From the NCBI RefSeq assembly GCF_015533855.1, contig NZ_AP024154.1:2362501-2426500 (forward strand): a stretch of 64,000 nucleotides of DNA. Reading direction: 5' to 3'. Shown here piece by piece: positions 9,768 to 18,583 of this stretch (positions within the stretch are counted from its first letter, which is position 1; each line of letters starts with the position of its first letter). The DNA is from Echinicola sp. 20G. Its GTDB lineage: Bacteria; Bacteroidota; Bacteroidia; Cytophagales; Cyclobacteriaceae. The translations under genes were made by a program, and so were the position numbers. The notes beneath the pieces were generated by a model. That model did no database searches, had not been told where the DNA came from, and saw nothing but the letters and a program-made list of their open reading frames with translations.

Positions 9768-10616
9768 ATGAAAAAATATACCCAAGCAATGAAAATCACT
9801 GAAGGAGTGGTTTTGGGAGAGGATAAGCCTGTGTTATTCTCTGGGCCTTGCGCGGTGGAAAGCTTTGATATTTGCATGGAAATCGGCAGTACAGTGAAGG
9901 CTGAAGCGGAGAAAAATGGATTTTCCTATGTGTTTAAAGCTTCTTTTGACAAGGCCAATAGAAGCTCTTCTGGATCATTTCGTGGAATTGGAATGGACAA
10001 GTCTCTAGAGGTGTTGCAGAGGGTAGGAAAGGAATTGGGCGTTCCATTGGTCACAGATATCCATGAAAGTTACCAAGCGGATGAAGTTGGAGCTGTGGTG
10101 GATGTTCTACAGATTCCTGCCTTTTTATGTCGACAAACAGATTTGTTACTAGCAGCAGGTAAGACAGGTAAGGCTGTCAAAGTGAAGAGAGGTCAGTTTA
10201 TGGCTCCAGAAGACATGCAGTATGCTGTGAGCAAAGTCAGGTCAACAGGTAATGACAATGTATGTTTAACCGAAAGAGGTTTTACCCTGGGGTATCACAA
10301 TTTGGTAGTGGATATGAGGGCTCTGCCTACCATGAGGCAGTTTGCACCTGTTGTGTTTGATATCACCCATTCTGTACAGCAGCCTGGAGGGCAAGGAGGA
10401 AGTAGTGGAGGACAAAGAGAGTTTGCTCCATTTTTGGCCAGGGCAGCGGCAGCCACAGGTGTGGATGGCTTTTTTATAGAGACACACCCTGAACCAGCCA
10501 AAGCCTTAAGTGATGGACCCAATATGATTCCGCTTGATCGAATGGCGGATTTTCTGGCCATGCTAAAAGCATCTTGGAGTTTGGGACAGGAATTTGCAGA
10601 TTTTAAAGTACAATAA
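9768..10616 (+). CDS. kdsA: 3-deoxy-8-phosphooctulonate synthase
   Basis: Condenses phosphoenolpyruvate with arabinose-5-phosphate to Kdo-8-phosphate. The 282 residues show the family motifs [49 protein letters not shown] and [16 protein letters not shown]. It is the last gene of the nitrilase-kdsC-kdsA operon and is followed immediately by a terminator. [10 protein letters not shown] begins only seven codons before the next Met, and either start leaves the core intact. Confidence 0.97.
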   Translation: MKKYTQAMKITEGVVLGEDKPVLFSGPCAVESFDICMEIGSTVKAEAEKNGFSYVFKASFDKANRSSSGSFRGIGMDKSLEVLQRVGKELGVPLVTDIHESYQADEVGAVVDVLQIPAFLCRQTDLLLAAGKTGKAVKVKRGQFMAPEDMQYAVSKVRSTGNDNVCLTERGFTLGYHNLVVDMRALPTMRQFAPVVFDITHSVQQPGGQGGSSGGQREFAPFLARAAAATGVDGFFIETHPEPAKALSDGPNMIPLDRMADFLAMLKASWSLGQEFADFKVQ

Positions 10617-10620
10617 ATAT

Positions 10621-10648
10621 AAAGCCGGTTCGTCCGGCTTTTTTTTTA
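10621..10648 (+). terminator. Terminator after kdsA
   Basis: The stem AAAGCCGG pairs with CCGGCTTT around a five-base loop and is followed by an uninterrupted T run, four bases after the kdsA stop. Confidence 0.95.
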
Positions 10649-10687
10649 TGCTTTTATTTTTAAATTGATTGAAAGAAATCAATTTTT

Positions 10688-12340
10688 ATGAAAAAGGTAT
10701 TTTTATTATTCTGGTTAGCACTAATTATAGGACATGTTTTAGCTCAGTCAGCCTTGACAGCAAGTGATGTATCTGTTGAAATCAGGAATTTATTGGAGTC
10801 CCATATTACAAATGGAGTAAGTCATAATGATAAATTGAATTTGGACCAATATGACCTGTTGTTGAAGTTTTATACTGATAGGGATTTTCAGGAGGCATGG
10901 ACCCAAAAGGGAAGGTTGTCCGACAATGCTCAGAAATTGTTGGAGCAAATAGAAGAAGCCCGTTTTGATGGGTTGACCCCAGAAGAGTACCACCTTTCCG
11001 AGATCAATAATTTTATAAATGAGTTTTCTCAAAAAAATCAAAATGAGAGTTCTTTGCACCTTGCTTATATTGATTTGATCCTGTCAGATGCCTACTTGAA
11101 ATTGGCCACTGATCTTTACAGGGGAAAAGTGCCACAGGAAGCTTTGAAGACAGACTGGGAGATTCAACCCAAGAGAATGAAGTTGAAGTTTGAGGAAGAG
11201 TTGGGGACAGCTTTGAAAAGTGGGAGACTAACAGAAAGTCTTAAGGGATTTTGGCCAGTATTCAAGGTTTATCCCCGAATGCGTGAAAATTTAAGGGCTT
11301 ATCATGACATGGAACAGAATGATGGAATTGATTGGAGCAAGATTAGTGGAAATAAAGTGCTTAAGGTAGGGGAGTCTAGTAAAGCTGTTGCAGATGTTAG
11401 GGAAAGGCTTTGGTTTTGGAAGGATTTAAAACAATATACCCCTGAAGATGTGGAGTTGTATGATTCTACCATGATGGAAGGTATTTTACACTTTCAAAAA
11501 AGGAATGGCTTGACAGCCGATGGGGTAGTCGGTAAAGATACTTATAATGCTTTGAATGAAAGTCCTGCTGCTTTGATAAAGAAGGTAGCGGTTAATCTTG
11601 AGCGGATGAGATGGCTTCCAGATACAGTTATGGATAGCCGCTTTGTTGTGGTTAATATTGCCAATTTCCAGTTGGACCTTGTTCAGCAGAATGGTTTGGA
11701 TACTATTTTTTCATCTCCTGTGATAGTGGGGAGGCAGTATCATACAACACCAATTTTTAATGGGGAGATGTCCTACATCGTTTTGAGCCCAACTTGGACA
11801 GTGCCATCTTCTATTATTAGAAACGAAATGATCCCCAAAATCAAAAAAGATCCTAATTACTTAAATAGAAACCATTTGAAGATTTTGACTTATTCTGGTA
11901 AGGAGGTTGACCCCAGTGCAATAGATTGGTCAAAAACATCTTCCAAGAGTTTTCCCTATATGATCAGGCAAAGTCCAGGTCCTCATAATTCCCTAGGCTT
12001 GGCCAAGTTTATATTTCCGAATAAACACAATGTATATATTCATGATACTCCATCTAAATCCTTGTTTTCGAAAGACATCAGGGCATTTAGCCATGGCTGT
12101 ATTAGGGTACAAAACCCTGAACGGCTGGCAGAAGTGATACTAGAAGATAATAAAGATTGGGGGCATGAAGAGATTGAAGCAGTGATGCACTCAGGTAAAG
12201 AAACTACGGTCATGCTCAAGGAAAAAATTCCAGTTGTATTGCTTTACCTGACATTTTGGACGGATGAAAGTGGTAATCCACATATTCGAAAAGATATCTA
12301 TGAAAGGGATCGTCGAATATCTGATGCCTTGTTTGAATAA
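10688..12340 (+). CDS. Secreted L,D-transpeptidase, YcbB/LdtD-like
   Basis: A 550-residue envelope enzyme that would form 3-3 cross-links in peptidoglycan or attach proteins to it. A signal peptide (first about 19 residues, ending GHVLAQ) is followed by a helical scaffold region and a peptidoglycan-binding repeat (VELYDSTMMEGILHFQKRNG, GLTADGVVGKDTYNAL). The YkuD catalytic domain comes next, with His469 and Cys471 in SHGCIRVQ and an upstream YIHDTPSKSLF. The length fits the large YcbB subtype. The next gene is a paralogue with the same architecture after a 71-base gap, and a third transpeptidase lies downstream on the other strand. Confidence 0.93.
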   Translation: MKKVFLLFWLALIIGHVLAQSALTASDVSVEIRNLLESHITNGVSHNDKLNLDQYDLLLKFYTDRDFQEAWTQKGRLSDNAQKLLEQIEEARFDGLTPEEYHLSEINNFINEFSQKNQNESSLHLAYIDLILSDAYLKLATDLYRGKVPQEALKTDWEIQPKRMKLKFEEELGTALKSGRLTESLKGFWPVFKVYPRMRENLRAYHDMEQNDGIDWSKISGNKVLKVGESSKAVADVRERLWFWKDLKQYTPEDVELYDSTMMEGILHFQKRNGLTADGVVGKDTYNALNESPAALIKKVAVNLERMRWLPDTVMDSRFVVVNIANFQLDLVQQNGLDTIFSSPVIVGRQYHTTPIFNGEMSYIVLSPTWTVPSSIIRNEMIPKIKKDPNYLNRNHLKILTYSGKEVDPSAIDWSKTSSKSFPYMIRQSPGPHNSLGLAKFIFPNKHNVYIHDTPSKSLFSKDIRAFSHGCIRVQNPERLAEVILEDNKDWGHEEIEAVMHSGKETTVMLKEKIPVVLLYLTFWTDESGNPHIRKDIYERDRRISDALFE

Positions 12341-12411
12341 CGCTTAGTGAGATCCATGTTGCTGGGATGGCACAGTCATTGCGATGTCCATTATTAACCA
12401 ACAACAATTTT

Positions 12412-14022
12412 ATGGAAAGATACGCTAAATGGATTTTTTTGAGTTTTTTGTTTGTAGCAGCCTGTAAATCCAAGGTGGATGAAAATACACTAAAGGCAAT
12501 TCGGGTAAAAGCTAAAAGTGATGCTGTTTTGGACAGCATTTATTCATCTTTTGAGTATATGCCCATTTGGGTGGAGAGTGATGGGCTTACCAATAAAGGG
12601 GAACAATTTATGAAGGCTTTAGAAGATGTTGTATATGATGGGCTTCAGAAATCAGACTATTTTAATGAGGATATGCATGAACTTTTGGGGAAGATCCAAG
12701 AGGATGGTAAGTCCGAAGATATTGCCAATCTCGAAATTCTAATGAGTAATAAATTCTTGAAGCTTTCCAAGGATTTGCACTTGGGCAAAGTGGATCCTTC
12801 CCAATTTTCAGAAACATGGAAAATTGACCGGAAAGAATCAGCAGCCTCATTGGAAGTTCTTTTAAAAGAAATTGGGCAAGGCAAAAAAGGGTCGGTTGAA
12901 GATGTGTTGGAAGAGTTAAGGCCTGAAAATGCCTTGTACAGGCAACTGAGGGAAAGATTGAAAGTGGTTTTACAGGCTCGGCAAGAAAAAGAAGAAAATG
13001 TGGAGCCAATAGTTTATGAAGGGAAACTTGAAGTAGGTGATAGTAATGCTGTGATTACTCAAGTGCGTACAAAGTTGGCTTCGCTGGGGTATGAAGAAGT
13101 TTCCTCAGAAGAGACCAGTCGGTATGATGAAAAGTTGGAGAAGGTGGTGAAGTGTTTCCAGTCGAGACATGGATTAATGGATGATGGAGTGATGGGGCAA
13201 GACTTCTGGCACGCGATAAATCTCAGTGATCAAGACTTGGCCGTCAAGCTTAAAGTGAATATGGAACGTTTGAGATGGTTACCAGACTTTAGCAAAGATG
13301 ATGGCCCTAAAGTATTGGTGAATATCCCTAATTTTTATATGGATTATGTGGAAGGAAAAGACACGGTTTTTACTACCAGGGCTGTAGTGGGGAAAGAATA
13401 TCACCAAACCCCTGTTTTTACAGCCAAAATGAGTTATATAGTGTTTAGTCCAAACTGGACTTTACCCCAAGGGATTTTGTGGAATGAAGTAATTCCTGCG
13501 ATCAAAAAAGATGATAACTACCTTAAAGATCACGATATGATGGTGGTTGATCTGGATGGTAATGAGGTGGATTATCGAAAGATCAAATGGGGCAAGTTAA
13601 GCCAAGAGGATACATTTCCTTATTATATTAGACAAAGACCTAGTGATGAAAATGCGTTGGGAAGAGTGAAATTTATGTTTCCAAATCCATATAGTATCTA
13701 TATTCATGATTCTCCAGCAAAATCCTTATATGATAGGGATCAAAGAACTTTTAGCCATGGATGCATAAGAATTGAGAAGCCAGCGGATTTCGCTGCAAAA
13801 TTGCTGGAAGCAGAAAAGGACTGGGGAACAGATTCTATTGCCGCTGCCATGGGAAGGAATGAAGAAAAGCAAGTCAATTTAAAGCAAACTCCAGCAGTTT
13901 GGATTCTTTACCTCACTGCCTGGAACGGCAAGGGTGGTTTTCAGGTTAGAGAGGATATTTATGACAACGATATTAAATTGGCAAAATTAATGGGAGAACC
14001 CATTGGTAGAAATTATTTTTAA
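12412..14022 (+). CDS. Lipoprotein L,D-transpeptidase, YcbB/LdtD-like
   Basis: Paralogue of the preceding gene (536 residues) with the same order: helical scaffold, peptidoglycan-binding repeat (LEKVVKCFQSRHGLMDDGVMG) and YkuD domain with Cys451 in FSHGCIRIEKP. The frame is open back to 12367, but the ATG at 12412 gives the lipoprotein signal MERYAKWIFLSFLFVAAC with Cys18, so I start there. The residues after the cysteine (KSKVDEN) lack an early acidic cluster, so it probably faces the periplasm rather than the cell surface. The pair differs in anchoring: one soluble, one lipid-anchored. Confidence 0.92.
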   Translation: MERYAKWIFLSFLFVAACKSKVDENTLKAIRVKAKSDAVLDSIYSSFEYMPIWVESDGLTNKGEQFMKALEDVVYDGLQKSDYFNEDMHELLGKIQEDGKSEDIANLEILMSNKFLKLSKDLHLGKVDPSQFSETWKIDRKESAASLEVLLKEIGQGKKGSVEDVLEELRPENALYRQLRERLKVVLQARQEKEENVEPIVYEGKLEVGDSNAVITQVRTKLASLGYEEVSSEETSRYDEKLEKVVKCFQSRHGLMDDGVMGQDFWHAINLSDQDLAVKLKVNMERLRWLPDFSKDDGPKVLVNIPNFYMDYVEGKDTVFTTRAVVGKEYHQTPVFTAKMSYIVFSPNWTLPQGILWNEVIPAIKKDDNYLKDHDMMVVDLDGNEVDYRKIKWGKLSQEDTFPYYIRQRPSDENALGRVKFMFPNPYSIYIHDSPAKSLYDRDQRTFSHGCIRIEKPADFAAKLLEAEKDWGTDSIAAAMGRNEEKQVNLKQTPAVWILYLTAWNGKGGFQVREDIYDNDIKLAKLMGEPIGRNYF

Positions 14023-14037
14023 GATTAAATCCTATTG

Positions 14038-14763
14038 TTAGATGGTAGCAAGCAGCTGGCTATTTTCATGATAGGTTTTGTTAGGGGCGTAGATAAACAG
14101 GCAGCTGTTTTCTTTAATTGTGTCAATGATATCTTTAAAAACAGCCATAGGCAAAGCAGGGCATCCCAAGCTTCTTCCTAACCTTCCTGTCTTTGTAATG
14201 AAATCAGGATTGGCGTATTCAGCACCATGAATGACAATAGCTCTTTTTCGTGCATTGTCATTGAGTCCTTTTTCGATTCCGTCAAGTCTCAAAGAATAGC
14301 CATGTTTTCCATGATAAGTTTCGGCAGTTCGATAAAAGCCCAAGCTACTCATGTAACTGGAATTGGTGTTGGAGAATTTTGTGGCCATAAGGTTGCCGCT
14401 ATTTCTTCCGTGTGCCACAAAAGTATGGTGGAGTATATTTCCTGATATTGGATCAATTGTCCAAAGCCTTTTTATAGAAGAAGGAAGGCTAAAGTCTATA
14501 ATAGTCAATGGTTTGTCATTGGGTATTTCACCGGATTTGGCTAGTTTTAGATAACCTGAAACCCCCAATTGCAAAGCTTCTTCACTGAGTGTGCTCTCTT
14601 TTTTATCACTTTGAAGGTGTGCCTTTATTTTAGATAATAATACTTCTGCTGAATTTTCGGATAAGGAAGTAATAGGCAAGCCTTCAAGCTTATTTTCGGG
14701 TGTATAGGCAGAAAGGGCTGTACTAAGCACAAGGGCCAGAATAAGTCCGGTCTTTTTAAGCAT
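14038..14763 (-). CDS. Murein L,D-transpeptidase catalytic-domain protein (YkuD_2-like)
   Basis: A 241-residue protein with a signal peptide (MLKKTGLILALVLSTALSA). The catalytic core includes HTFVAHGRNSG, YSLRLDGIEKG, His179 in IVIHGAEY and Cys201 in GRSLGCPALP. The last replaces the SHGC motif of classical YkuD enzymes and marks the separate YkuD_2 group. It probably acts on periplasmic peptidoglycan. It converges with the lipoprotein transpeptidase with only 15 bases between the stops and no visible terminator, so the two transcripts may overlap. Confidence 0.88.
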   Translation of the reverse strand: MLKKTGLILALVLSTALSAYTPENKLEGLPITSLSENSAEVLLSKIKAHLQSDKKESTLSEEALQLGVSGYLKLAKSGEIPNDKPLTIIDFSLPSSIKRLWTIDPISGNILHHTFVAHGRNSGNLMATKFSNTNSSYMSSLGFYRTAETYHGKHGYSLRLDGIEKGLNDNARKRAIVIHGAEYANPDFITKTGRLGRSLGCPALPMAVFKDIIDTIKENSCLFIYAPNKTYHENSQLLATI

Positions 14764-15161
14764 AAATTATTTTTTTCAACTATGTTGGTAATCGGGTGAT
14801 GTAATGAATTGGAAACTAGTTGGTTGTAGTTTCTTGTTGATAACGCAAAAATAAAGTAAAGATTGTAAAAATGAACTGATTTCCTGTTTCATTTTGTTCT
14901 TAGGTTCTAAATTCTCTAAAAAATCCGCAAAAAAAGCAGACTTTAGGAGTATAATCACCAAATGGGGTGCATATGAAATTTTATTTGGTTAATTTTGCGC
15001 TCTTAAAAAGATCAAAGCGCTTGACAGTTAAGAGGTTGGTTGTGGGTTGTTAACCAAGTTGACAAATAGGTTAAACAATTCTTTGAAAAATATTGTTCTG
15101 ATTGAGGAAGTGAAAATAAATCACCCAATCAGATGGAATTCGTAAATGGTTAAAAGCTATA
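14764..15161. other. Intergenic region upstream of queD with promoter-like and dyad elements
   Basis: About 400 bases without a convincing gene. It holds a -7-like TAATTTTG at 14990-14997 and would give a leader of roughly 160 bases before queD. Within that leader, TTGGTT at about 15035 is followed ten bases on by AACCAA, and an 8-bp inverted repeat TCTGATTG/CAATCAGA spans 15097-15132. I see no known riboswitch consensus. Confidence 0.5.
14990..14997 (+). promoter_or_regulatory. Possible queD-folE promoter -7 element
   Basis: TAATTTTG matches the Bacteroidota -7 consensus TAnnTTTG in the only non-coding stretch upstream of queD. No clear -33 TTTG is present at 19-21 bases. Confidence 0.35.
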
Positions 15162-15572
15162 ATGAGAGTATCGGTTTTCCGTAAAGAGCATTTTAATGCA
15201 GCACATCGACTTTATAATCCAAATTGGACAGACGAAAGAAACGAAGAAGTGTTTGGGAAGTGTAGCAACCCGAGTTATCACGGGCATAATTATGAGCTCT
15301 TTGTAAAATTAGTAGGTCCTATTGATCCTGATACTGGCTATGTTTTTGATATGAAAGTATTGAGTGATCTCATTAAGGAAAAAATATTAAAGAAGTTTGA
15401 TCATAAAAATTTAAACCTTGATACCGATGAATTCAAACAACTTAACCCAACTGCAGAAAACATTGCTGTGGTTATTTGGAATATTTTAAGGAAAGAAATT
15501 GATAAGAAATACGATCTAACGGTTCGATTATATGAAACAGAAAGAAATTATGTTGAATACGACGGGGATTAA
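15162..15572 (+). CDS. queD: 6-pyruvoyl/6-carboxy-tetrahydropterin synthase family protein
   Basis: A 136-residue enzyme of the PTPS/QueD family, which converts dihydroneopterin triphosphate into a tetrahydropterin. The zinc ligands are His15 in NAAHRL and His40 and His42 in YHGHNY, with the active-site Cys34 in GKCSNPS and the C-terminal catalytic Glu in YETERNYVEY. Whether it serves queuosine (QueD) or a biopterin-like cofactor cannot be decided from sequence alone; the QueD symbol is the commoner assignment. Its 3' end overlaps folE, which supplies its substrate, so the pair is a coupled pathway unit. Confidence 0.88.
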   Translation: MRVSVFRKEHFNAAHRLYNPNWTDERNEEVFGKCSNPSYHGHNYELFVKLVGPIDPDTGYVFDMKVLSDLIKEKILKKFDHKNLNLDTDEFKQLNPTAENIAVVIWNILRKEIDKKYDLTVRLYETERNYVEYDGD

Positions 15573-16230
15573 TCTGGATAGATCCATTGATGAAATTGGG
15601 GATGAGCATATTGGGACCTCCCACGAGACACCTTTGAGAGAAGATGCCTTTGAAATGGATGATGAGCTCAAAATGGAACTTATCGAAAAGCATTTTAAAG
15701 AAATCATGCATGTGCTTGGGTTGGACTTGACAGATGATAGCCTCAGTGGAACCCCTAGAAGGGTGGCCAAGATGTTCATCCAAGAAGTTTTTAGTGGTTT
15801 GGATCCAAAGAACAAACCTGATGTAAAACTTTTTGAAAATAAATACAAATACAGTGAGATGCTGGTGGAAAAGGACATTACGTTTTTTTCTCATTGTGAG
15901 CATCATTTTGTGCCAATATATGGTAAAGCCCATGTTGCTTATATTTCTAATGGACATGTAATCGGACTTTCCAAGATCAATAGAATAGTTCAGTATTTTG
16001 CGAAGCGTCCACAGGTACAGGAAAGGTTGACTATGCAGATTGGTAATGAGCTAAAAGAAATTTTAGGAACCGAGGATGTAGCAGTAGTGATTGATGCACA
16101 CCATATGTGTGTGTCCTCTAGAGGAGTTAAGGATATAAGTAGTAAAACTGTTACTTCTTTTTATAGTGGTAAATTTGATAAGGAAGAAACAACTAGAAAA
16201 GAGTTTATGCAGTATGTAAGTATGAAATAA
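15550..16230 (+). CDS. folE: GTP cyclohydrolase I
   Basis: Converts GTP to dihydroneopterin triphosphate, the entry to folate, pterin and queuosine synthesis. The motifs HCEHHFVPIYGKAHVAY, KINRIVQYFAKRPQVQERLT (in part) and DAHHMCVSSRGVK contain the zinc-binding Cys and His residues. From the ATG at 15550 the protein has 226 residues. An in-frame ATG at 15532 would add six, but 15550 has the better purine-rich upstream sequence. It overlaps the end of queD by 23 bases in another frame, implying coupled translation. A terminator follows. Confidence 0.96.
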   Translation: MLNTTGINLDRSIDEIGDEHIGTSHETPLREDAFEMDDELKMELIEKHFKEIMHVLGLDLTDDSLSGTPRRVAKMFIQEVFSGLDPKNKPDVKLFENKYKYSEMLVEKDITFFSHCEHHFVPIYGKAHVAYISNGHVIGLSKINRIVQYFAKRPQVQERLTMQIGNELKEILGTEDVAVVIDAHHMCVSSRGVKDISSKTVTSFYSGKFDKEETTRKEFMQYVSMK

Positions 16231-16254
16231 TTCACAAACTCTTTTCGGAAGTGT

Positions 16255-16285
16255 AAAAAAACCGGTGCAAAGCTCCGGTTTTTTT
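16255..16285 (+). terminator. Terminator after folE
   Basis: A perfect 11-bp stem with ACCGG and CCGGT cores has a nine-base loop and ends in a T run, 25 bases past the folE stop. Confidence 0.95.
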
Positions 16286-16501
16286 GTTATTGAATAGTGA
16301 GTGTTCAAAAGCTTTTTTAAGTCATTTTCTTCATAATATTATAATTGTTTTGTCATTACGGGTATAAGTGTTGGTTTTTTGTGGTATTCTGCATATCTTC
16401 CCAATGTTGCCAAATACGCTCTTGCTAAAACCATTTAGATGTTAGGTTTTGAATGGATATATCTTTTGGTAACATCGATAAAAAACCCAATTAACCCACA
16501 T

Positions 16502-17083
16502 ATGTCCCTTTTAAAACTTTTAAATAAAGAAGAGGATGATTTCCATTTATGGCAAAGGATGAAGGAAGGTGATCAAGATGCTTTTGATCAAATTTATGCC
16601 AAAAACATTAACCATTTGGTAAGGTATGGACATAGTTTTACCCAAGACGCTTCCATTATAGATGACAATATCCAAGAAGTTTTTTGCCGGGTCTGGCAAA
16701 GAAGGTCCGAACTGAAGCAAACAAGTAGCATTAGGTATTATCTCTTGGCCTCATTTAGAAATGAATTGTTAAAGGATATTAGAAAAAGAAAAAGAAGGGT
16801 TTTAATTTGGGAAATTTTTTCAGAATCTTCGGTGAACTTCAATGCTTCTTTGGAAGCAACCATTATTCAGAAGGAATCTCAGGAACAGTTACAGAAGAAG
16901 TTAAGCCATACTTTTGGAAAGCTAAGCTCCAGGCAGAAGGAAATTGTTTATTTGAAATATTATAATGAATTGACCTTTGATGAAATTGGTGAAATAATGG
17001 ACTTGGAAAAAAAGGCTGTGTATAATGCTATGTCAAAGGCCATGATAATTCTAAGAAAAGAATTGGATAGTGGATTGGAATGA
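16502..17083 (+). CDS. ECF sigma factor of module 1
   Basis: A 193-residue group IV sigma-70 factor. Region 2 is visible as DAFDQIYAKNINHLVRYG followed by IDDNIQEVFCRVWQRR. Region 4 is LSSRQKEIVYLKYYNELTFDEIGEIM plus a recognition helix (KKAVYNAMSKAMIILRKEL). The frame is open to 16439, but the ATG at 16502 (MSLLKLLNKEEDD) gives the usual length and N-terminus. It heads the order sigma, anti-sigma, SusC, SusD, and by analogy with FecI/FecR systems would be released when the STN-type SusC senses its ligand. Unlike the other three sigma factors here it lacks a hydrophobic C-terminal tail. Confidence 0.93.
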   Translation: MSLLKLLNKEEDDFHLWQRMKEGDQDAFDQIYAKNINHLVRYGHSFTQDASIIDDNIQEVFCRVWQRRSELKQTSSIRYYLLASFRNELLKDIRKRKRRVLIWEIFSESSVNFNASLEATIIQKESQEQLQKKLSHTFGKLSSRQKEIVYLKYYNELTFDEIGEIMDLEKKAVYNAMSKAMIILRKELDSGLE

Positions 17084-17255
17084 CTACGTGCCTGTGTTTT
17101 TTCATCTCGACTATTAAATTAGATCGCAATTATTTTTTTGGGAAGCTGAGCATGTCCTAATTTACCCAAAAAGTGTTTTTTGAATTTATTTTTATAATCA
17201 AGGAGTAATTTGACAAGTCCCAGTATTTATAAGTAAAGATCAGTAGGTATTTACT

Positions 17256-18335
17256 TTGAAGGACAAGAGAAAAACATATCAAGATTATCGGGTTGAGGAT
17301 TTTTTGACTGATGAATCATTTATCAGCTGGGCAAAAGGAGCAAAAAACGACATTGATTGGGAAGATATTTTTGATCGGTATCCTCATCTTATTCCCTTAG
17401 CAGAAGAAGCGAAAGGCACTATTTTCCAACTAAACTTTTCTGAAACTAAAATTAGCAAGCAGAGAACTTCTGACCTTCTGCAGAAGATCAACAAACGAAT
17501 AGAGAAGCAGGAAATGGGAGATAAAGAAGCCAATGTAGTGGCTTTGCATGGAGGGTATAAGCAATACAAGCCTCAGAGAAACAATGGGTGGAAATGGGTA
17601 GCCGCATTGATAGCAGGTATTGGTTTATTCATAAGCCTTTTATTTTTACAGCATTCCAATCAACCGTCTTCCACCATTCCCCAAATAGCATTTCTTACTA
17701 AGTCTACGCAAAAGGGACAAAAATTGACGACCCGATTGAGTGACGGAACCATTGTCATGCTCAATGCAGGGAGTAGTATAAAATGCGAAGAGGTATTTAA
17801 TGATACGGTCAGATACGTGACTTTGGAAGGAGAAGCATTTTTTGATGTAGCCAAAGATAGCCGTCCATTCAGGGTGAAAACAAACGGTACCCTTACAACT
17901 GCCCTAGGAACGTCATTTAATATCCATCAAGATGGTGATAAGGTCAGTATATCCTTGGTCACTGGTAAAGTTGGGGTAAATATGCTAAGTACTGCGGGGA
18001 TGGAGGAATCAACACTTTTGCTTCCTGGCGAGCAGGTTGCAGTGGAAATTAAAGAGGAAATCAGGTTTGTAAAAGGGAAGTTTAATGTGTCTGAAGTGTT
18101 GGCTTGGAAAAGAGGGGTTTTGACTTTTCGTCATGTAAGTAGTGAAGAAGTATGGCAAGAATTGGAGCAGTGGTACGGAGTGGAAGTCATTGTAAAAAAC
18201 AATAAGATCCCGAAGCAAGGCTGGGACTATTCAGGGAGTTTTGACAACGAGAGCCTGGAAAATGTTCTAGGGAGCATTGGTTTTGTTAAGGACTTTGAGT
18301 TTAAAATCGAAGATGATAAAGTGATTATTTACTAA
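17256..18335 (+). CDS. FecR-type anti-sigma factor of module 1
   Basis: A 359-residue single-pass inner-membrane regulator. The N-terminal cytoplasmic part (residues 1-107) would bind the sigma factor. The membrane helix WKWVAALIAGIGLFISLLF (about 111-130) leads to a periplasmic FecR domain (LSDGTIVMLNAGSSIK, LEGEAFFDVAKD, ALGTSFNI, VTGKVGV) and a C-terminal DUF4974 domain (FRHVSSEEVWQELEQWYGVEV, GSFDNESLENVLGSIGF) that resembles the STN domain. The start is TTG: an in-frame TAG lies only four codons upstream, and the first in-frame ATG would delete the conserved N-terminus. Confidence 0.92.
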   Translation: MKDKRKTYQDYRVEDFLTDESFISWAKGAKNDIDWEDIFDRYPHLIPLAEEAKGTIFQLNFSETKISKQRTSDLLQKINKRIEKQEMGDKEANVVALHGGYKQYKPQRNNGWKWVAALIAGIGLFISLLFLQHSNQPSSTIPQIAFLTKSTQKGQKLTTRLSDGTIVMLNAGSSIKCEEVFNDTVRYVTLEGEAFFDVAKDSRPFRVKTNGTLTTALGTSFNIHQDGDKVSISLVTGKVGVNMLSTAGMEESTLLLPGEQVAVEIKEEIRFVKGKFNVSEVLAWKRGVLTFRHVSSEEVWQELEQWYGVEVIVKNNKIPKQGWDYSGSFDNESLENVLGSIGFVKDFEFKIEDDKVIIY

Positions 18336-18583
18336 ACCCAAAATAAATCGAATATGAAAAATATCAACAGCTCTTAAGAAGAATAGGAGGTGCCTCAAAA
18401 GTAAAACGTCATCGTAAATATAGCGTAGTTTGAATTGGCTTGGAAGACCATTTTACTCTATTTCTACTGGTGATGTATTTTCTGATGAAGCACTTTCCTT
18501 TAAAGTCAATACCAAGCATGGGGATGTATTGGTATTGATGAATCTGTTTTAACACTTCTTAATTATTAAAACCTAGTAAAAAT
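18336..18583. other. fecR-susC gap of module 1 with a decayed-looking coding fragment
   Basis: A gap of 248 bases, longer than in the other modules (82-142 bases). It starts with a very short ORF (MKNINSS) at 18354-18377. It also contains 42 open codons at 18424-18552 without an early start, described separately. AAAACCTA at 18568-18575 lies just before the susC ATG. Confidence 0.6.
18424..18552 (+). pseudogene. Possible gene remnant between fecR and susC
   Basis: An open frame of 42 codons begins after a TAG and ends at TAA. It lacks any ATG until four codons before the stop. The peptide (RPFYSISTGDVFSDEALSF, then KVNTKHGDVLVLMNLF) has balanced, protein-like composition and looks like the C-terminal end of a secreted beta-rich protein. 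I cannot name the parent family. It may be what is left of a gene lost when modules 1 and 2 were duplicated or rearranged, or it may be chance. Confidence 0.3.

Noticed and set aside
15472..15957. A 161-codon minus-strand ORF across queD and folE
   Set aside because: It is antisense to two conserved enzymes that overlap each other, and the shared constraint on those frames explains it.
18390..18420. GAGGTGCCTC-like end in the module 1 gap as a possible insertion sequence terminus
   Set aside because: The inverted repeat is only four bases per arm, there is no matching end and no transposase fragment.
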